Counted from the stretch's first letter, positions 45,120 to 53,827 are shown. The stretch is 64,000 bases of DNA from Gallionella sp. (GCA_023259035.1 JAHFRA010000008.1:1-64000), one strand, 5' to 3'. Numbers and translations: made by a program. The notes: generated by a model not told the origin, from the letters alone.

Positions 45120-46113
45120 TGCGAAATTATCAGCCGCAGTTACCGCGAAGACACGCCTCCCGCATCAGGCTGTTTCACCGCACCGTGTCGGGGCGGCGGC
45201 AGTGGATCAGGCCGAGGGCCTGCGCCGCTTGCTGGTATGCAATCAAACGCGGGTGATTACCGTGGTTGCAGGCAAGTCTGGTGTGGGGCGTACCAGTATG
45301 ACCATTAATCTTGCGGCTGCGCTGGCGCGTTCCGGTAAAGACGTATTGGTGCTGGATGAGAATCATGCGCCGAATAATTTGTTGGATAGTGTGGGGTTGC
45401 ATGCCAGGCATGATTTGCTGGATGTAGCACAGGGAAAATGCAAGCCTCGCGAAGCGGTACTGAGCGCAAAGGGTTTTGCTGTGTTGCCCACCGCGCGCGC
45501 AATGTCTGCATTGGCAAAGTTAAAGCCGGCCGAGCAACAGCGCCTGGAAAGCGCGCTTACCGAAGTGAGCGCCGGAATGGACATCATGCTGGTTGATGCT
45601 GCGATGCTGGTCGGACAAGCCGCCGTGTCATCAAGCCTGGCAAACGGTGCTGCGTTGTTGGTGGTGGTGGATGCCACTGCCAGCGGCATTACCGAAAGCT
45701 ATGCCCTGATCAAGAAGCTGGCGCTGGAAAACGCCTGTCTGCAATTCGAGATCGTTGTAAATAAGGTTGTCGATGCCAAAGCGGCAAGAATAGTGTTTGA
45801 GAATATGGCTAAAGTGGCGCGGCGTAACCTCGCTGCACGTCTCGGATATTTGGGTTATATTCCGCTCGATGACAGGTTGAAACGTGCTACACAGCTCGGC
45901 AGGTCGGTGGTGGAAGCCTTTCCAGCGTCGGTTTCGGCCGAGTCTTACCTGGAATTGTCACAGAGCCTGTTGCGTTTACCGACGCAGCAAGACGCGTCGG
46001 AGGCTGGAATTTCAAATATGGTGCAAAGTTTGATAAGACATGTTAGTTCATCAGCACAGCGGAGAAACGTCACTCGTTGTAAACTAGAAGAATGTATAAC
46101 GCATCGGGGCTAA
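45109..46113 (+). CDS. flhG: MinD-like ATPase FlhG/FleN (divergent)
   Basis: 334 residues from ATG 45109 (GGAGG at 45099-45103), overlapping flhF by 11 bases. Residues ~50-75 read VITVVAGKSGVGRTSMTINLAA: the MinD deviant Walker A should be KGGVGKT, so Gly is Ser and the P-loop Lys is Arg. The segment usually reading LLDADLGLAN is VLDENHAPNNLLD here. The rest keeps the family layout (DIMLVDAAMLVG, VVVDATASGITESYALIKKL, IVVNKVVDAKAARIVFENM). FlhG normally limits flagellar number by stimulating FlhF and blocking FlrA/FleQ; whether this one hydrolyses ATP normally is uncertain. Confidence 0.88.
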   Translation: MASDAKLSAAVTAKTRLPHQAVSPHRVGAAAVDQAEGLRRLLVCNQTRVITVVAGKSGVGRTSMTINLAAALARSGKDVLVLDENHAPNNLLDSVGLHARHDLLDVAQGKCKPREAVLSAKGFAVLPTARAMSALAKLKPAEQQRLESALTEVSAGMDIMLVDAAMLVGQAAVSSSLANGAALLVVVDATASGITESYALIKKLALENACLQFEIVVNKVVDAKAARIVFENMAKVARRNLAARLGYLGYIPLDDRLKRATQLGRSVVEAFPASVSAESYLELSQSLLRLPTQQDASEAGISNMVQSLIRHVSSSAQRRNVTRCKLEECITHRG

Positions 46114-46802
46114 ACGATAAAGAACAATGCCTGCGGGAATATTCCCAGCTGGTGAAGCGGCTCGCGCATCAGATGATGACCAAGCTGCCCTACAGCGTGC
46201 AGATTGATGACATCATCCAGGCCGGCATGATGGGGTTGCTGGATGCGGCAAGCCGCTACGACGAGTTTCACGGGGCTCAGTTTGAAACTTACGCCACGCA
46301 GCGCATCCGTGGCGCCATGCTGGACGAATTGCGCGAGGCTGATTGGTTGCCGCGCAGCCTGCGCCGCGATATGCGAAGCATCGAGGCGGCCATAAGCCGT
46401 TTGCAACAACGCTTGGGACGCTCACCGAATGAAGCTGAAATCGCCAAAGAACTAGACATTTCCCTCGTGGAATATCAACAAATGCTGCAGACCTCGCGAG
46501 GTGCGCAGTTGGTATATTACGAAGATCTGCATGACGAGGGGCGCGAGGATTTTTTTGAGCGATTTGAATTCAGCAACGATGCGGACCCAATGAATTTGCT
46601 GGAGGATGAGCGTTTCAAAATGGAGTTGATGCGCGCAATTGATAATTTGCCCGAGCGTGAGCGGATGTTGATGGGCATGATTTACGAGCAAGAGATGAAT
46701 CTTCGCGAAATCGGCGAGGTACTGGGAGTTGGCGAGTCGCGCGTTTCGCAGTTGCACAGCCAGGCGGTAGCGCGGCTGCGCGGCTGGCTTAAGGGTCACT
46801 GA
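46092..46802 (+). CDS. fliA: Flagellar sigma factor sigma-28 (FliA)
   Basis: 236 residues. Region 2 (SQLVKRLAHQMMTKLPYSVQ, DDIIQAGMMGLLDAASRYDE, FETYATQRIRGAMLDELREADW), region 3 (LQQRLGRSPNEAEIAKELDI) and region 4 (REIGEVLGVGESRVSQLHSQA) are all present. FliA directs RNA polymerase to TAAA-N15-GCCGATAA promoters and is held by FlgM until the hook is finished. Target promoters are visible in this window before flgM and flgK. ATG 46092 overlaps the flhG end by 22 bases. Confidence 0.97.
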   Translation: MYNASGLNDKEQCLREYSQLVKRLAHQMMTKLPYSVQIDDIIQAGMMGLLDAASRYDEFHGAQFETYATQRIRGAMLDELREADWLPRSLRRDMRSIEAAISRLQQRLGRSPNEAEIAKELDISLVEYQQMLQTSRGAQLVYYEDLHDEGREDFFERFEFSNDADPMNLLEDERFKMELMRAIDNLPERERMLMGMIYEQEMNLREIGEVLGVGESRVSQLHSQAVARLRGWLKGH

Positions 46803-46803
46803 T

Positions 46804-46933
46804 GGACGGACAGAGGACAGAGGACGGAGGACAGAGGACAGATGTTTTGTCTGCTGCGCAGTGCTTTGTAATAAAGGCGCGGCGTAGCCGCGACAACGCT
46901 TCTGTCCTCTGTCCTCCGTCCTCTGTCCTCTGT
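46804..46933. repeat. GGACAGA-arm element between fliA and motC
   Basis: A 33-base left arm (46810-46842, built of ACAGAGG/GGACGGA units) and the right arm (46901-46933) are perfect inverted repeats, with a central hairpin CGCGGCGTAGCCGCG (46878-46892). The element starts two bases after the fliA stop and ends one base before the motC ATG, leaving no room for a Shine-Dalgarno. Relatives: 54656-54772 and 56304-56441. Confidence 0.85.
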
Positions 46934-46934
46934 T

Positions 46935-47678
46935 ATGGATAAGCTCACGCTAATCGGCTTGGCGGTCGGGCTGACCGGAATCCTGTCCGGTCAGATACTG
47001 GAGGGCGGCAATCTTTCCATTTTGTTCCAAGGCGCTGCATTTTTGATTGTATTCGGCGGCACATTGGGTGCGGTCATGGTGCAAAGCCCGATGAAAGTGT
47101 TCATTATGGGGATCAGGATGGCTCGCTGGGTATTCGTAATGCCATTGCGGCAACCCCCCCAGGATTTGATACGCCAGATTGTTGATTGGAGCACCTTGGC
47201 GCGCAAGGATGGGATGTTGGCCCTTGAGCTGCGCTCTGCGTATGTATCAGATCCTTTTATGAAAAAGGGATTGCAACTCCTGGTGGATGGAAATAGTGCC
47301 GAGAAAATCCGCGAAGTCTTATCGGTAGATACTCATTCGTGGGAGCAAATTCGCTGGCAGGGAGCGCGTGTTTGGGAATCGGCTGCCGGATATTCGCCGA
47401 CCATCGGGATTATTGGCGCGGTACTGGGGCTGATGCATGTCATGCAAAATCTCAGCGAGCCGAGCAAGTTGGGCAACGGGATTGCCGTGGCATTTGTCGC
47501 CACGATTTATGGTGTGGCACTGGCTAATTTGCTGTTCTTGCCAATGGCCAACAAATTAAAGGCTATCATCATGGAGCAAGCCGATATGCGCGAAATGATG
47601 CTGGACGGATTTACCGCAATTGCCAATGGGGATAATCCGCGATTGGTCGAAAGCAGGTTGCGAAGCTATCTGGATTGA
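46935..47678 (+). CDS. motC: Flagellar stator protein, MotA/MotC/PomA family
   Basis: 247 residues, four membrane helices (~5-22, ~32-50, ~150-170, ~182-200) with a cytoplasmic loop between the pairs containing the conserved charged stretch (WSTLARKDGMLALE). GYSPTIGIIGAVLGLMHVMQ is the typical TM3 motif. With MotD it forms the proton-driven (or sodium-driven) stator. Order fliA-motCD recalls Pseudomonas motCD rather than E. coli motAB, so I use motC; motA is the other name. No Shine-Dalgarno is seen because a repeat ends one base before the ATG. Confidence 0.9.
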   Translation: MDKLTLIGLAVGLTGILSGQILEGGNLSILFQGAAFLIVFGGTLGAVMVQSPMKVFIMGIRMARWVFVMPLRQPPQDLIRQIVDWSTLARKDGMLALELRSAYVSDPFMKKGLQLLVDGNSAEKIREVLSVDTHSWEQIRWQGARVWESAAGYSPTIGIIGAVLGLMHVMQNLSEPSKLGNGIAVAFVATIYGVALANLLFLPMANKLKAIIMEQADMREMMLDGFTAIANGDNPRLVESRLRSYLD

Positions 47679-47680
47679 TC

Positions 47681-48466
47681 ATGGCACGCCGACGGAAACG
47701 CGGGGAACACGACAACCATGACCGCTGGCTGATCTCTTATGCTGATTTTGTCACACTGCTGTTTGCATTCTTTGTGGTGATGTATTCAATATCTTCGGTG
47801 AATGAGGGCAAGTATAAGATTTTCAGCAATTCACTGAATCTTGCTTTTGCCAGGCAGCCAATATCAGCTCTGCCTAATGTCGCGTCCAATCAGCAGCCGG
47901 ATCAAGCGCTCAACGCATTATTGAACAAGAACAAGATATTGGTGGACAAGCGCACCGCACAATTGGGTGAGCAGCAACGCAAGATACAGGAGCGCATGAA
48001 AAATCTGACTGATGGGTTGAATCAGGTGATGGCTTCGCTGATTAACCAACGCATGGTCAGTATCAATCAAACCAAGCGCGGAGTGGCTATCGATATCAGT
48101 GCGAACACATTATTTAAAACAGGTGAGGCGGTGCTGCAACCGGGCACGCTGGAGGTGCTGCGCCAAGTGGCTGCGGTATTGAGCACTGAAGATATGTCTA
48201 TTGAAGTGGAAGGGCATACTGACGATATACCCATCACGACCACACAGTATCCTTCCAACTGGGAGTTATCCTCAGCGCGTGCCAGTAGTGTGGCCAGAAT
48301 GCTGATTGACAACGGTGTGTCGGCAAAACGTTTGGCTGTGATCGGCCTGGCTTCGAATCAGCCGTTGATGTCGAATGACAGCGCGGAAAATCGTGCCAGG
48401 AATCGGCGTGTAACCCTCATGATAGTATCGCCCAACGTGGAGAGAGGCGCAGCTGTAGATGAGTAG
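47681..48466 (+). CDS. motD: Flagellar stator protein, MotB/MotD family
   Basis: 261 residues from ATG 47681, two bases after the motC stop. RWLISYADFVTLLFAFFVVM at ~15-35 contains the single membrane helix and the ion-binding Asp22. The OmpA-type peptidoglycan-binding domain is C-terminal (ISVEVEGHTDDIPI, NWELSSARASSVARMLI, NRARNRRVTLMI). MotD anchors the stator to the cell wall and carries the ion path. A TTG two codons earlier is an alternative start. Confidence 0.93.
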   Translation: MARRRKRGEHDNHDRWLISYADFVTLLFAFFVVMYSISSVNEGKYKIFSNSLNLAFARQPISALPNVASNQQPDQALNALLNKNKILVDKRTAQLGEQQRKIQERMKNLTDGLNQVMASLINQRMVSINQTKRGVAIDISANTLFKTGEAVLQPGTLEVLRQVAAVLSTEDMSIEVEGHTDDIPITTTQYPSNWELSSARASSVARMLIDNGVSAKRLAVIGLASNQPLMSNDSAENRARNRRVTLMIVSPNVERGAAVDE

Positions 48467-48503
48467 GGATAATTCACGAATTGCCCTGCTGCTACCAGAC
48501 CAT

Positions 48504-48980
48504 TCACCCGCTTCCCAATGATCTGCCGCTCCCCGGCGAGAAGCTTGTTTGTCCATCTGGGCCGTAAAGATTTGCCTTGTTGACCGCATTGCTCAGCACG
48601 GTAAGCGATTGTTGATTGTGGCGCAGCTTCATTTGAATCAATTCGCCATTGGTGCGGTTAATTTGTTGTGCACGTTCAGCCAACATACGAATTTTATTCC
48701 AAATAGCCAAACATTCAGCACTGCGAACCTCAAGCCAAGCCTGGATAGCTTCAACAGAGAGTGCGGGAATGTTTTTCCTCAGCAGGTTACGGCGGGACTC
48801 GGCAAGCTCGTTGAGGTTGACGGCGCGAACCGATTTTTGTTCGGCCAACTCAGGCAGTTGGTCTGTATGATTTTCCACCAGCAACCCCTGTTCCCGTTCC
48901 AGCAGATTTATAAAGTCCTGCAGTGCCGCGTGCTCAGCAGTTAAGGCAGCAAGTAATTTGGTAGCGGGGTTCTGATTCAA
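48504..48980 (-). CDS. flgN: Flagellar export chaperone FlgN
   Basis: 158 residues if read from TTG 48980 (LNQNPATKLLAALTAEHAAL); codons further upstream come from repeat DNA. All-helical: AALQDFINLLEREQGLLVEN, LPELAEQKSVRAVNLNELAE and a C-terminal GELIQMKLRHNQQSLTVLSNA are the FlgN pattern. FlgN escorts FlgK and FlgL to the export gate. The Shine-Dalgarno AGAGG, 5 bases before the TTG, belongs to the repeat end at 48982. flgM lies upstream on the same strand, the usual flgA-flgM-flgN order. motD ends 37 bases away, convergent. Confidence 0.85.
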   Translation of the reverse strand: MNQNPATKLLAALTAEHAALQDFINLLEREQGLLVENHTDQLPELAEQKSVRAVNLNELAESRRNLLRKNIPALSVEAIQAWLEVRSAECLAIWNKIRMLAERAQQINRTNGELIQMKLRHNQQSLTVLSNAVNKANLYGPDGQTSFSPGSGRSLGSG

Positions 48981-48981
48981 G

Positions 48982-49228
48982 GGCACCTCTAAAAAGCCAC
49001 ATTTTATCCCAACTGGTGGAGCTGTTAGCCACATTCGACTAAGTTGTCGAAAGACGGCAGACAAGTCGCTGGTTATGCTGAGTTGCGAAAAAATCTTCTT
49101 GCTTACATATAAAACATATGCGGCGCTGCAAAACGAAGTTTCAGTGTGGTGTAGCCTTTAGGTTAGACGGAGCTAAAATTTTTTACACGTCTTGCATTTG
49201 GGCAAACCCTGAATTCTTAGAGGTGTCC
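48982..49228. repeat. Element with GGNACCTCTA inverted ends between flgM and flgN
   Basis: Left GGCACCTCTAAAAA (48982-48995) and right TTCTTAGAGGTGTCC (49214-49228) are inverted repeats. The interior holds a degenerate hairpin unit (CATTCGACTAAGTTG... near 49033) and no convincing gene. The left end gives the flgN ribosome-binding site. Same family: 57499-57639, 58530-58706, and a half copy at 63308-63350. Confidence 0.7.
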
Positions 49229-49269
49229 TCAAGCAATGATCCAAATGTAATTCTGGAAATGAAAGCCGG

Positions 49270-49584
49270 TCAGGCTTTGTTGTCAATCAAATCACGCACA
49301 GTGGCAATCAGGCGATCAGCGACCACTGAAGTATTTACCTGAAAGCGACCCTCCGAGATTGCCTGCTTGATCTCGGCAACCTTGACCGCATTCACAATCG
49401 GCGCGTTAGCCATATTGTTTTCCATGCTGTGCAGTTGCGTGGCAGTGGAGCCAAGCGAAACGCTGGTGCTCCCGGATTCTTGCTGGGCAGATGCCGGGCT
49501 GGATTTACCCCTGCCGGTAGCGCGAGCGGTTCCCTCAGCTACTGAACTTGTGGGTAGCGCATTGGTGGTTTTATCAACTTTCAC
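49270..49584 (-). CDS. flgM: Anti-sigma-28 factor FlgM
   Basis: 104 residues. Disordered N-terminal half rich in Ser/Thr/Ala (SSVAEGTARATGRGKSSPAS); C-terminal sigma-binding part VNAVKVAEIKQAISEGRFQ, VNTSVVADRLIATVRDLI. FlgM holds FliA inactive and is exported once the hook-basal body is complete. A strong sigma-28 promoter lies 50-75 bases upstream, giving the usual negative feedback. ATG 49584, preceded by GAGAGGATAACC. Confidence 0.94.
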   Translation of the reverse strand: MKVDKTTNALPTSSVAEGTARATGRGKSSPASAQQESGSTSVSLGSTATQLHSMENNMANAPIVNAVKVAEIKQAISEGRFQVNTSVVADRLIATVRDLIDNKA

Positions 49585-49632
49585 GGTTATCCTCTCAGTC
49601 TGGCGACACTCAAATTCCTATCGTCAGTCAAC

Positions 49633-49659
49633 ATATCGGCAAAGTTTCGAAAAACTTTA
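49633..49659 (-). promoter_or_regulatory. Sigma-28 promoter of flgM
   Basis: On the minus strand: TAAAGTTT (49659-49652), 11 bases, GCCGATAT (49640-49633); 15 of 16 match TAAAGTTT-N11-GCCGATAA. The expected transcription start is near 49625, about 40 bases before the flgM ATG. The rest of the 315-bp gap up to flgA (49900) shows no gene. Confidence 0.88.
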
Positions 49660-49899
49660 GGGTAAATGTTAATGAATTTTTACTTCACATCTCGGCAGGC
49701 ACCGATTCTACATTTGTGGTGACGACTCTGCACTTTAATATTCTGAAAAAGGTAGTTGTCCGCAGATTAAGCAAGATTAACCAATTGATTGTGAAGTTGA
49801 ACTTGTTAACCTGTCGGGTGAAGAGTCAAGCCATTGGCAATAGTTTTGAAATATGCATAATCTACTGATTAAATTGTTGTTTGTATGTTTCAGGGCTGA

Positions 49900-50601
49900 C
49901 TAGGGCCTGATTTCCACTACCCCGCCAGCTCCGGCAATGCCACTGATTACGCGGCCTGCGGAGGTGCGGACTTGTACGGTTTGCCCGGTACTCGCATTGT
50001 TCAGGGCAGTTCCCTCCCCGCGAACGCTGAACCCGCCGCCTTGCACGGCAAGTTGCACAACCTGTCCTTGCGTCACGCTGTATGGCGGGCGCAGCATGTC
50101 GCTACGCAGAACTTGTCCGGCAGTAATGCCGTAGCGCAGTACCTTTCCAAGCACTTGTTTGGGATCGGTAAAACCCTCTGTCTGGGAAGTTTCTGTCGTT
50201 TGGCTGGCAAGGTCTGCTTCTTGCAGCGTATGTCCGAGTGGTAGTTGGCGAGCACTAACCAGCAAATCCAGGCTGACTCTGATTTGTACCGGGACAAAAA
50301 TGCTCCAGCCGTTTTTTTCCATACAGCGCACACCGACTGAAGTTTTGCCGATTAGCTGGGCTCCAGTGGGTATGAATGCTTCGAGCCTGGAGCATTCCGG
50401 AAGTGTGATGCGCCTGTCGATTTCATCTACTTTATAGGTGGTCTTGCCGGGTAGCGAGGCAGTTTGTTGCTGTACAAAAGCGGCGACGGCATCTTTAATC
50501 TGTGCGTGGTCTTGCGTGGATGCAGGTGAGCCGTTGGCGGGTGCGGCTTCAGCAGCAATGGGTCGTAGCAAAAATAAGGCTATCAATAGAAGTTTTTTCA
50601 T
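49900..50601 (-). CDS. flgA: Flagellar P-ring assembly chaperone FlgA
   Basis: 233 residues. Signal peptide MKKLLLIALFLLRPIAAEAAPA; mature part with DEIDRRITLPECSRLEAFIP and the SAF domain GHTLQEADLASQTTETSQT, VLGKVLRYGITAGQVLRSDML, then VRTSAGRVISGIAGAGGVVEI. FlgA helps FlgI form the periplasmic P ring. Divergent from flgB with 155 bases between; no sigma-28 or convincing sigma-54 promoter was found there. Confidence 0.94.
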   Translation of the reverse strand: MKKLLLIALFLLRPIAAEAAPANGSPASTQDHAQIKDAVAAFVQQQTASLPGKTTYKVDEIDRRITLPECSRLEAFIPTGAQLIGKTSVGVRCMEKNGWSIFVPVQIRVSLDLLVSARQLPLGHTLQEADLASQTTETSQTEGFTDPKQVLGKVLRYGITAGQVLRSDMLRPPYSVTQGQVVQLAVQGGGFSVRGEGTALNNASTGQTVQVRTSAGRVISGIAGAGGVVEIRP

Positions 50602-50756
50602 GGTTGCGCATTGTGCGTGTCGCGAGCCATTAAGGGAAGAGGTAGATAAGTTGGAATTGAGGGAAAAATCTGCCGTTAATCGACAGATAAGAAAACTCTG
50701 TCACGTTTTAGTATGTCGTCCATGTGGCAGGTATTATGGTCGGACAGGAGGGCATA

Positions 50757-51161
50757 ATGGTCAATAAATTAGACGATGTAATGGGTTTTCACCAAGCCGC
50801 GTTGAGCTTGCGCGCGGCGCGGCAAGAGCTGCTGGCTTCCAATATTGCGAACGCGGATACGCCGAACTATAAGGCAAGGGATATTAATTTTGCCAGTGCC
50901 CTGCAGAATGCGCTAGCCGGGACATCCACGAAACTACCGGCCGTGCAAACATCACCGATGCACTTGGAGGGTAATACCGGAAGTTCGATATCAGGTGCGC
51001 CAGTGATGTTTCGCAGGCCTATCCAGCCGAGTGCCGACGGGAATACGGTGGACATGGATGTGGAACGCGCACAATTTGCCGACAACGCATTGCGCTATGA
51101 GGCCAGTGTGAAATTCATCAGCGAGCAGATGAAAAATATGTTGGCGGCGGTACAAGGTTGA
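50757..51161 (+). CDS. flgB: Flagellar proximal rod protein FlgB
   Basis: 134 residues from ATG 50757 (AGGAGGGCATA). MVNKLDDVMGFHQAALSLRA, then the rod-family motif LLASNIANADTPNYKARDINF, and a C-terminal helix (DNALRYEASVKFISEQMKNM). The frame is open upstream, but residues MAGIMVGQEGI are read from the ribosome-binding region. First gene of the flgBCDEFGHIJKL run. Confidence 0.96.
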   Translation: MVNKLDDVMGFHQAALSLRAARQELLASNIANADTPNYKARDINFASALQNALAGTSTKLPAVQTSPMHLEGNTGSSISGAPVMFRRPIQPSADGNTVDMDVERAQFADNALRYEASVKFISEQMKNMLAAVQG

Positions 51162-51179
51162 AAAGGGGAGGGGTAAGAT

Positions 51180-51584
51180 ATGTCTCTATTTAATATTTTC
51201 AATGTGGCAGGCTCAGGGATGGCGGCGCAGTCACAGCGCCTGAACGTGGTGGCGAGCAATCTGGCGAATGCCGACAGCACCACCAGCGCCAATGGTCAGC
51301 CGTATCGTGCCAAGCAGGTGGTTTTTGCTGCAACATCGGTGGATGGCAGCGGTGCGCAGGGGGTGAAAGTGACGGCAGTGGTCGAAGATAGCGCGCCGCT
51401 GAAAATGGTCTATGATCCCAAGCACCCGATGGCTGACGCGCAGGGTTATGTGTCAATGCCCAACGTAAATGTTGTAGACGAGATGGTGAACATGATTTCG
51501 GCGTCACGCGCCTACCAGAATAACGTCGATGTAATGAATACTTCAAAAACATTGTTGTTAAAAACCCTGACCATCGGTCAGTAA
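51180..51584 (+). CDS. flgC: Flagellar proximal rod protein FlgC
   Basis: 134 residues. [20 protein letters not shown] and [21 protein letters not shown] at the N-terminus; C-terminal [20 protein letters not shown] then [20 protein letters not shown], the paired rod-family signature that packs as a coiled coil. GGGGAGGGGTAAGAT precedes ATG 51180, 18 bases after flgB. It sits with FlgB and FlgF in the rod of the basal body. Confidence 0.96.
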   Translation: MSLFNIFNVAGSGMAAQSQRLNVVASNLANADSTTSANGQPYRAKQVVFAATSVDGSGAQGVKVTAVVEDSAPLKMVYDPKHPMADAQGYVSMPNVNVVDEMVNMISASRAYQNNVDVMNTSKTLLLKTLTIGQ

Positions 51585-51597
51585 TGAAAGGAATATC

Positions 51598-52281
51598 ATG
51601 ATCAACCCCACACAGAATACCGACGCGGCGGCGCTGTTTGCTTCGATGAATGCGACGGCGAATGCCAGTTCTTCTGCGGCAGCCAGTTCAGCCGCCGGTA
51701 CGCAGGATCGTTTTTTGAAGCTGTTGGTTACGCAGATGAAAAATCAGGATCCGCTCAACCCTATGGACAACGCGCAAGTGACTTCGCAAATGGCGCAGCT
51801 CAGCACGGTGTCCGGTATAGATAAATTGAATGCCACTTTGCAGGCGTTGAGCGACAGTATGTCTGCAGGTCAATCGATGCAGGCGGCGAGCATGATCGGC
51901 CATGGCGTATTGGTGCCGGGCAAGGGGATCGACTTGGCTAACGGTAGTGCGGTCGGGGGTTTTGATTTGCCGCAAAGTGTGGACAACGTAAAAATTTCAA
52001 TTAACGACAAGGCGGGAGCTCTGGTGCGCACCATTCAGTTGGGCGCACAGCCAGTTGGGATGGGGCATTGGCAATGGGATGGTCGCAATGATGCCGGCGC
52101 AAATGCGGCAGACGGCAGTTACACCTTTACCGTTGACGCGACGCAGGCTGGCAAAAATGTTGGTGTAACAGGATTGCAATTCGGCATGGTCAATAGCGTG
52201 TCTCAAGGCAAGCAAGGCGTGACGCTGAGCGTTGGTCAGATGGACGGTATTGCGATGTCGCAAGTCAAACAAATTCTATAA
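51598..52281 (+). CDS. flgD: Flagellar hook cap protein FlgD
   Basis: 227 residues. The N-terminal export and scaffold part carries RFLKLLVTQMKNQDPLNPMD and NAQVTSQMAQLSTVSGIDKLN; the C-terminal part has FlgD Ig-like/tudor segments (GAQPVGMGHWQWDGRNDAGA, YTFTVDATQAGKNV). FlgD caps the growing hook and is later lost. AAAGGAATATC precedes ATG 51598. Confidence 0.95.
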   Translation: MINPTQNTDAAALFASMNATANASSSAAASSAAGTQDRFLKLLVTQMKNQDPLNPMDNAQVTSQMAQLSTVSGIDKLNATLQALSDSMSAGQSMQAASMIGHGVLVPGKGIDLANGSAVGGFDLPQSVDNVKISINDKAGALVRTIQLGAQPVGMGHWQWDGRNDAGANAADGSYTFTVDATQAGKNVGVTGLQFGMVNSVSQGKQGVTLSVGQMDGIAMSQVKQIL

Positions 52282-52298
52282 GTTATAAGGAGAACATC

Positions 52299-53798
52299 AT
52301 GAGTTTTCAGCAAGGTTTAAGCGGACTAAATGCCGCAGCGAAAAATCTGGATTCGATAGGCAATAACGTGGCGAATTCCGGCACGGTTGGTTTCAAGCAA
52401 TCTCAAGTGCAATTTGCCGATATGTACGCCGCTTCTCTTTCTGGTGCCGGTGCGGGACAGGTAGGTACTGGTGTCAGGGTGTCGGCTGTTGTTCAACAAT
52501 TTACCCAGGGAAATGTCACCAATACCAGCAACTCAATGGACACCGCGATCAGCGGGCAAGGGTTCTTCCGTATGGTCGATCCGTCTGGAAGTATTTTATA
52601 CAGCCGTAACGGGCAATTTCAGGTGGATAAAAATGGTTTCCTCGTTAACAGCCAGGGACATAAAGTATCCGGTTATCTGCCCAATGCGGCGGGGGTGATC
52701 GTTCCCGGGCAACCGCTGCCGATACAAATCAATTATGCTGATTTGTCGCCCAAGCAGACGGCCAGCGTGGTGGCCGGATTGAATCTCGATGCACGTGAGG
52801 CGACACCGATAAACCCAATTTTCAATCCGGTTGACCCGTCAACTTATAATAGATCAACGTCGACGACGATATACGACAGTCTGGGTGTCAGCCATGTTGG
52901 CGCGCTGTATTTCCAGCGGCAGCCCATTCCGGCATTGGTTGCCACCGGTGGCCTCACACCCACAACAGTGGATGTTCCGGATATTACCGGACTGGCCGTC
53001 GGTAATACGCTCATATTGCCCAATGGTGGCGGGGCGGGGATACCGCAGACCGTGACCATCAGTGCCATTGCGCCAGGCGTGGCCCCGGCGGGTACGCTGA
53101 CCTACACCCCGTTAAGCGCGGTGGTGGGTGCGGGGGACGTGCTGGTTACCAATGCAGGGTCTCCCAACTGGAATACCTACATGACGGTGGATGGCGTGGT
53201 GGTGGATGGGGTGACAGTGCCGCCACCGCAGGTTGCCGGTACGCCGATGACCCAGCTTACCTTTAATACTCTGGGCCAGCTGGCTTCTACCACGCCCGTT
53301 TCCGCTCCGCTCGGGACAATAACCTCGGGATCATTCACCCCGACAGGAGCTACGCCTCAGACGGTTAGTTTCAATTTTGCCAGCACTTCTCAATATGGCG
53401 GTGCTTTTGGCGTGAACACCCTGACTCAGGATGGCTATGCCACCGGACGGCTGAGCAAGTTCAATACCAGCGCCGACGGAACGATAATGGGAAGTTACAC
53501 CAACGGCCAGACGCGACCTTTAGGGCAGACACTGCTGACGAATTTTACCAATCCGCAGGGTTTGCAGCCAGTGGGCAATAACGAGTGGGTGGAAAGTGCC
53601 ACATCTGGCGGGCCGCTAATCGGTACGCCCGGATCAAGCTCATTGGGCGTGTTGCAATCTTCAGCGGTGGAAGATTCGAATGTGGATTTGACTGCCGAGT
53701 TGGTGAACATGATTACCGCGCAGCGTGTTTATCAAGCCAACGCGCAGACGATCAAGGCGCAGGATCAAGTGTTGCAGACACTGGTGAATTTGCGATAG
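52299..53798 (+). CDS. flgE: Flagellar hook protein FlgE
   Basis: 499 residues, about 100 more than E. coli FlgE. N-terminal SFQQGLSGLNAAAKNLDSIG and NNVANSGTVGFKQSQVQFADM; C-terminal LTAELVNMITAQRVYQANAQ and IKAQDQVLQTLVNLR. The extra length lies between ~205 and ~310 (TPTTVDVPDITGLAVGNTLI, TYTPLSAVVGAGDVLVTN), a beta-rich surface insertion. AAGGAGAACATC precedes ATG 52299. Confidence 0.95.
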   Translation: MSFQQGLSGLNAAAKNLDSIGNNVANSGTVGFKQSQVQFADMYAASLSGAGAGQVGTGVRVSAVVQQFTQGNVTNTSNSMDTAISGQGFFRMVDPSGSILYSRNGQFQVDKNGFLVNSQGHKVSGYLPNAAGVIVPGQPLPIQINYADLSPKQTASVVAGLNLDAREATPINPIFNPVDPSTYNRSTSTTIYDSLGVSHVGALYFQRQPIPALVATGGLTPTTVDVPDITGLAVGNTLILPNGGGAGIPQTVTISAIAPGVAPAGTLTYTPLSAVVGAGDVLVTNAGSPNWNTYMTVDGVVVDGVTVPPPQVAGTPMTQLTFNTLGQLASTTPVSAPLGTITSGSFTPTGATPQTVSFNFASTSQYGGAFGVNTLTQDGYATGRLSKFNTSADGTIMGSYTNGQTRPLGQTLLTNFTNPQGLQPVGNNEWVESATSGGPLIGTPGSSSLGVLQSSAVEDSNVDLTAELVNMITAQRVYQANAQTIKAQDQVLQTLVNLR

Positions 53799-53827
53799 TG
53801 GCTAGGTAAAGGCAATTGATGTGGCTA

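Noticed and set aside
50725..50745. Sigma-54 promoter before flgB (TGGCAGGTATTATGG)
   Set aside because: The -12 GC at the required distance from the -24 GG is missing.
53798..53820. Sigma-54-like box before flgF (GTGGCTAGGTAAAGGCAA)
   Set aside because: GG/GC spacing is right, but the rest of both boxes fits poorly and it lies inside an operon.
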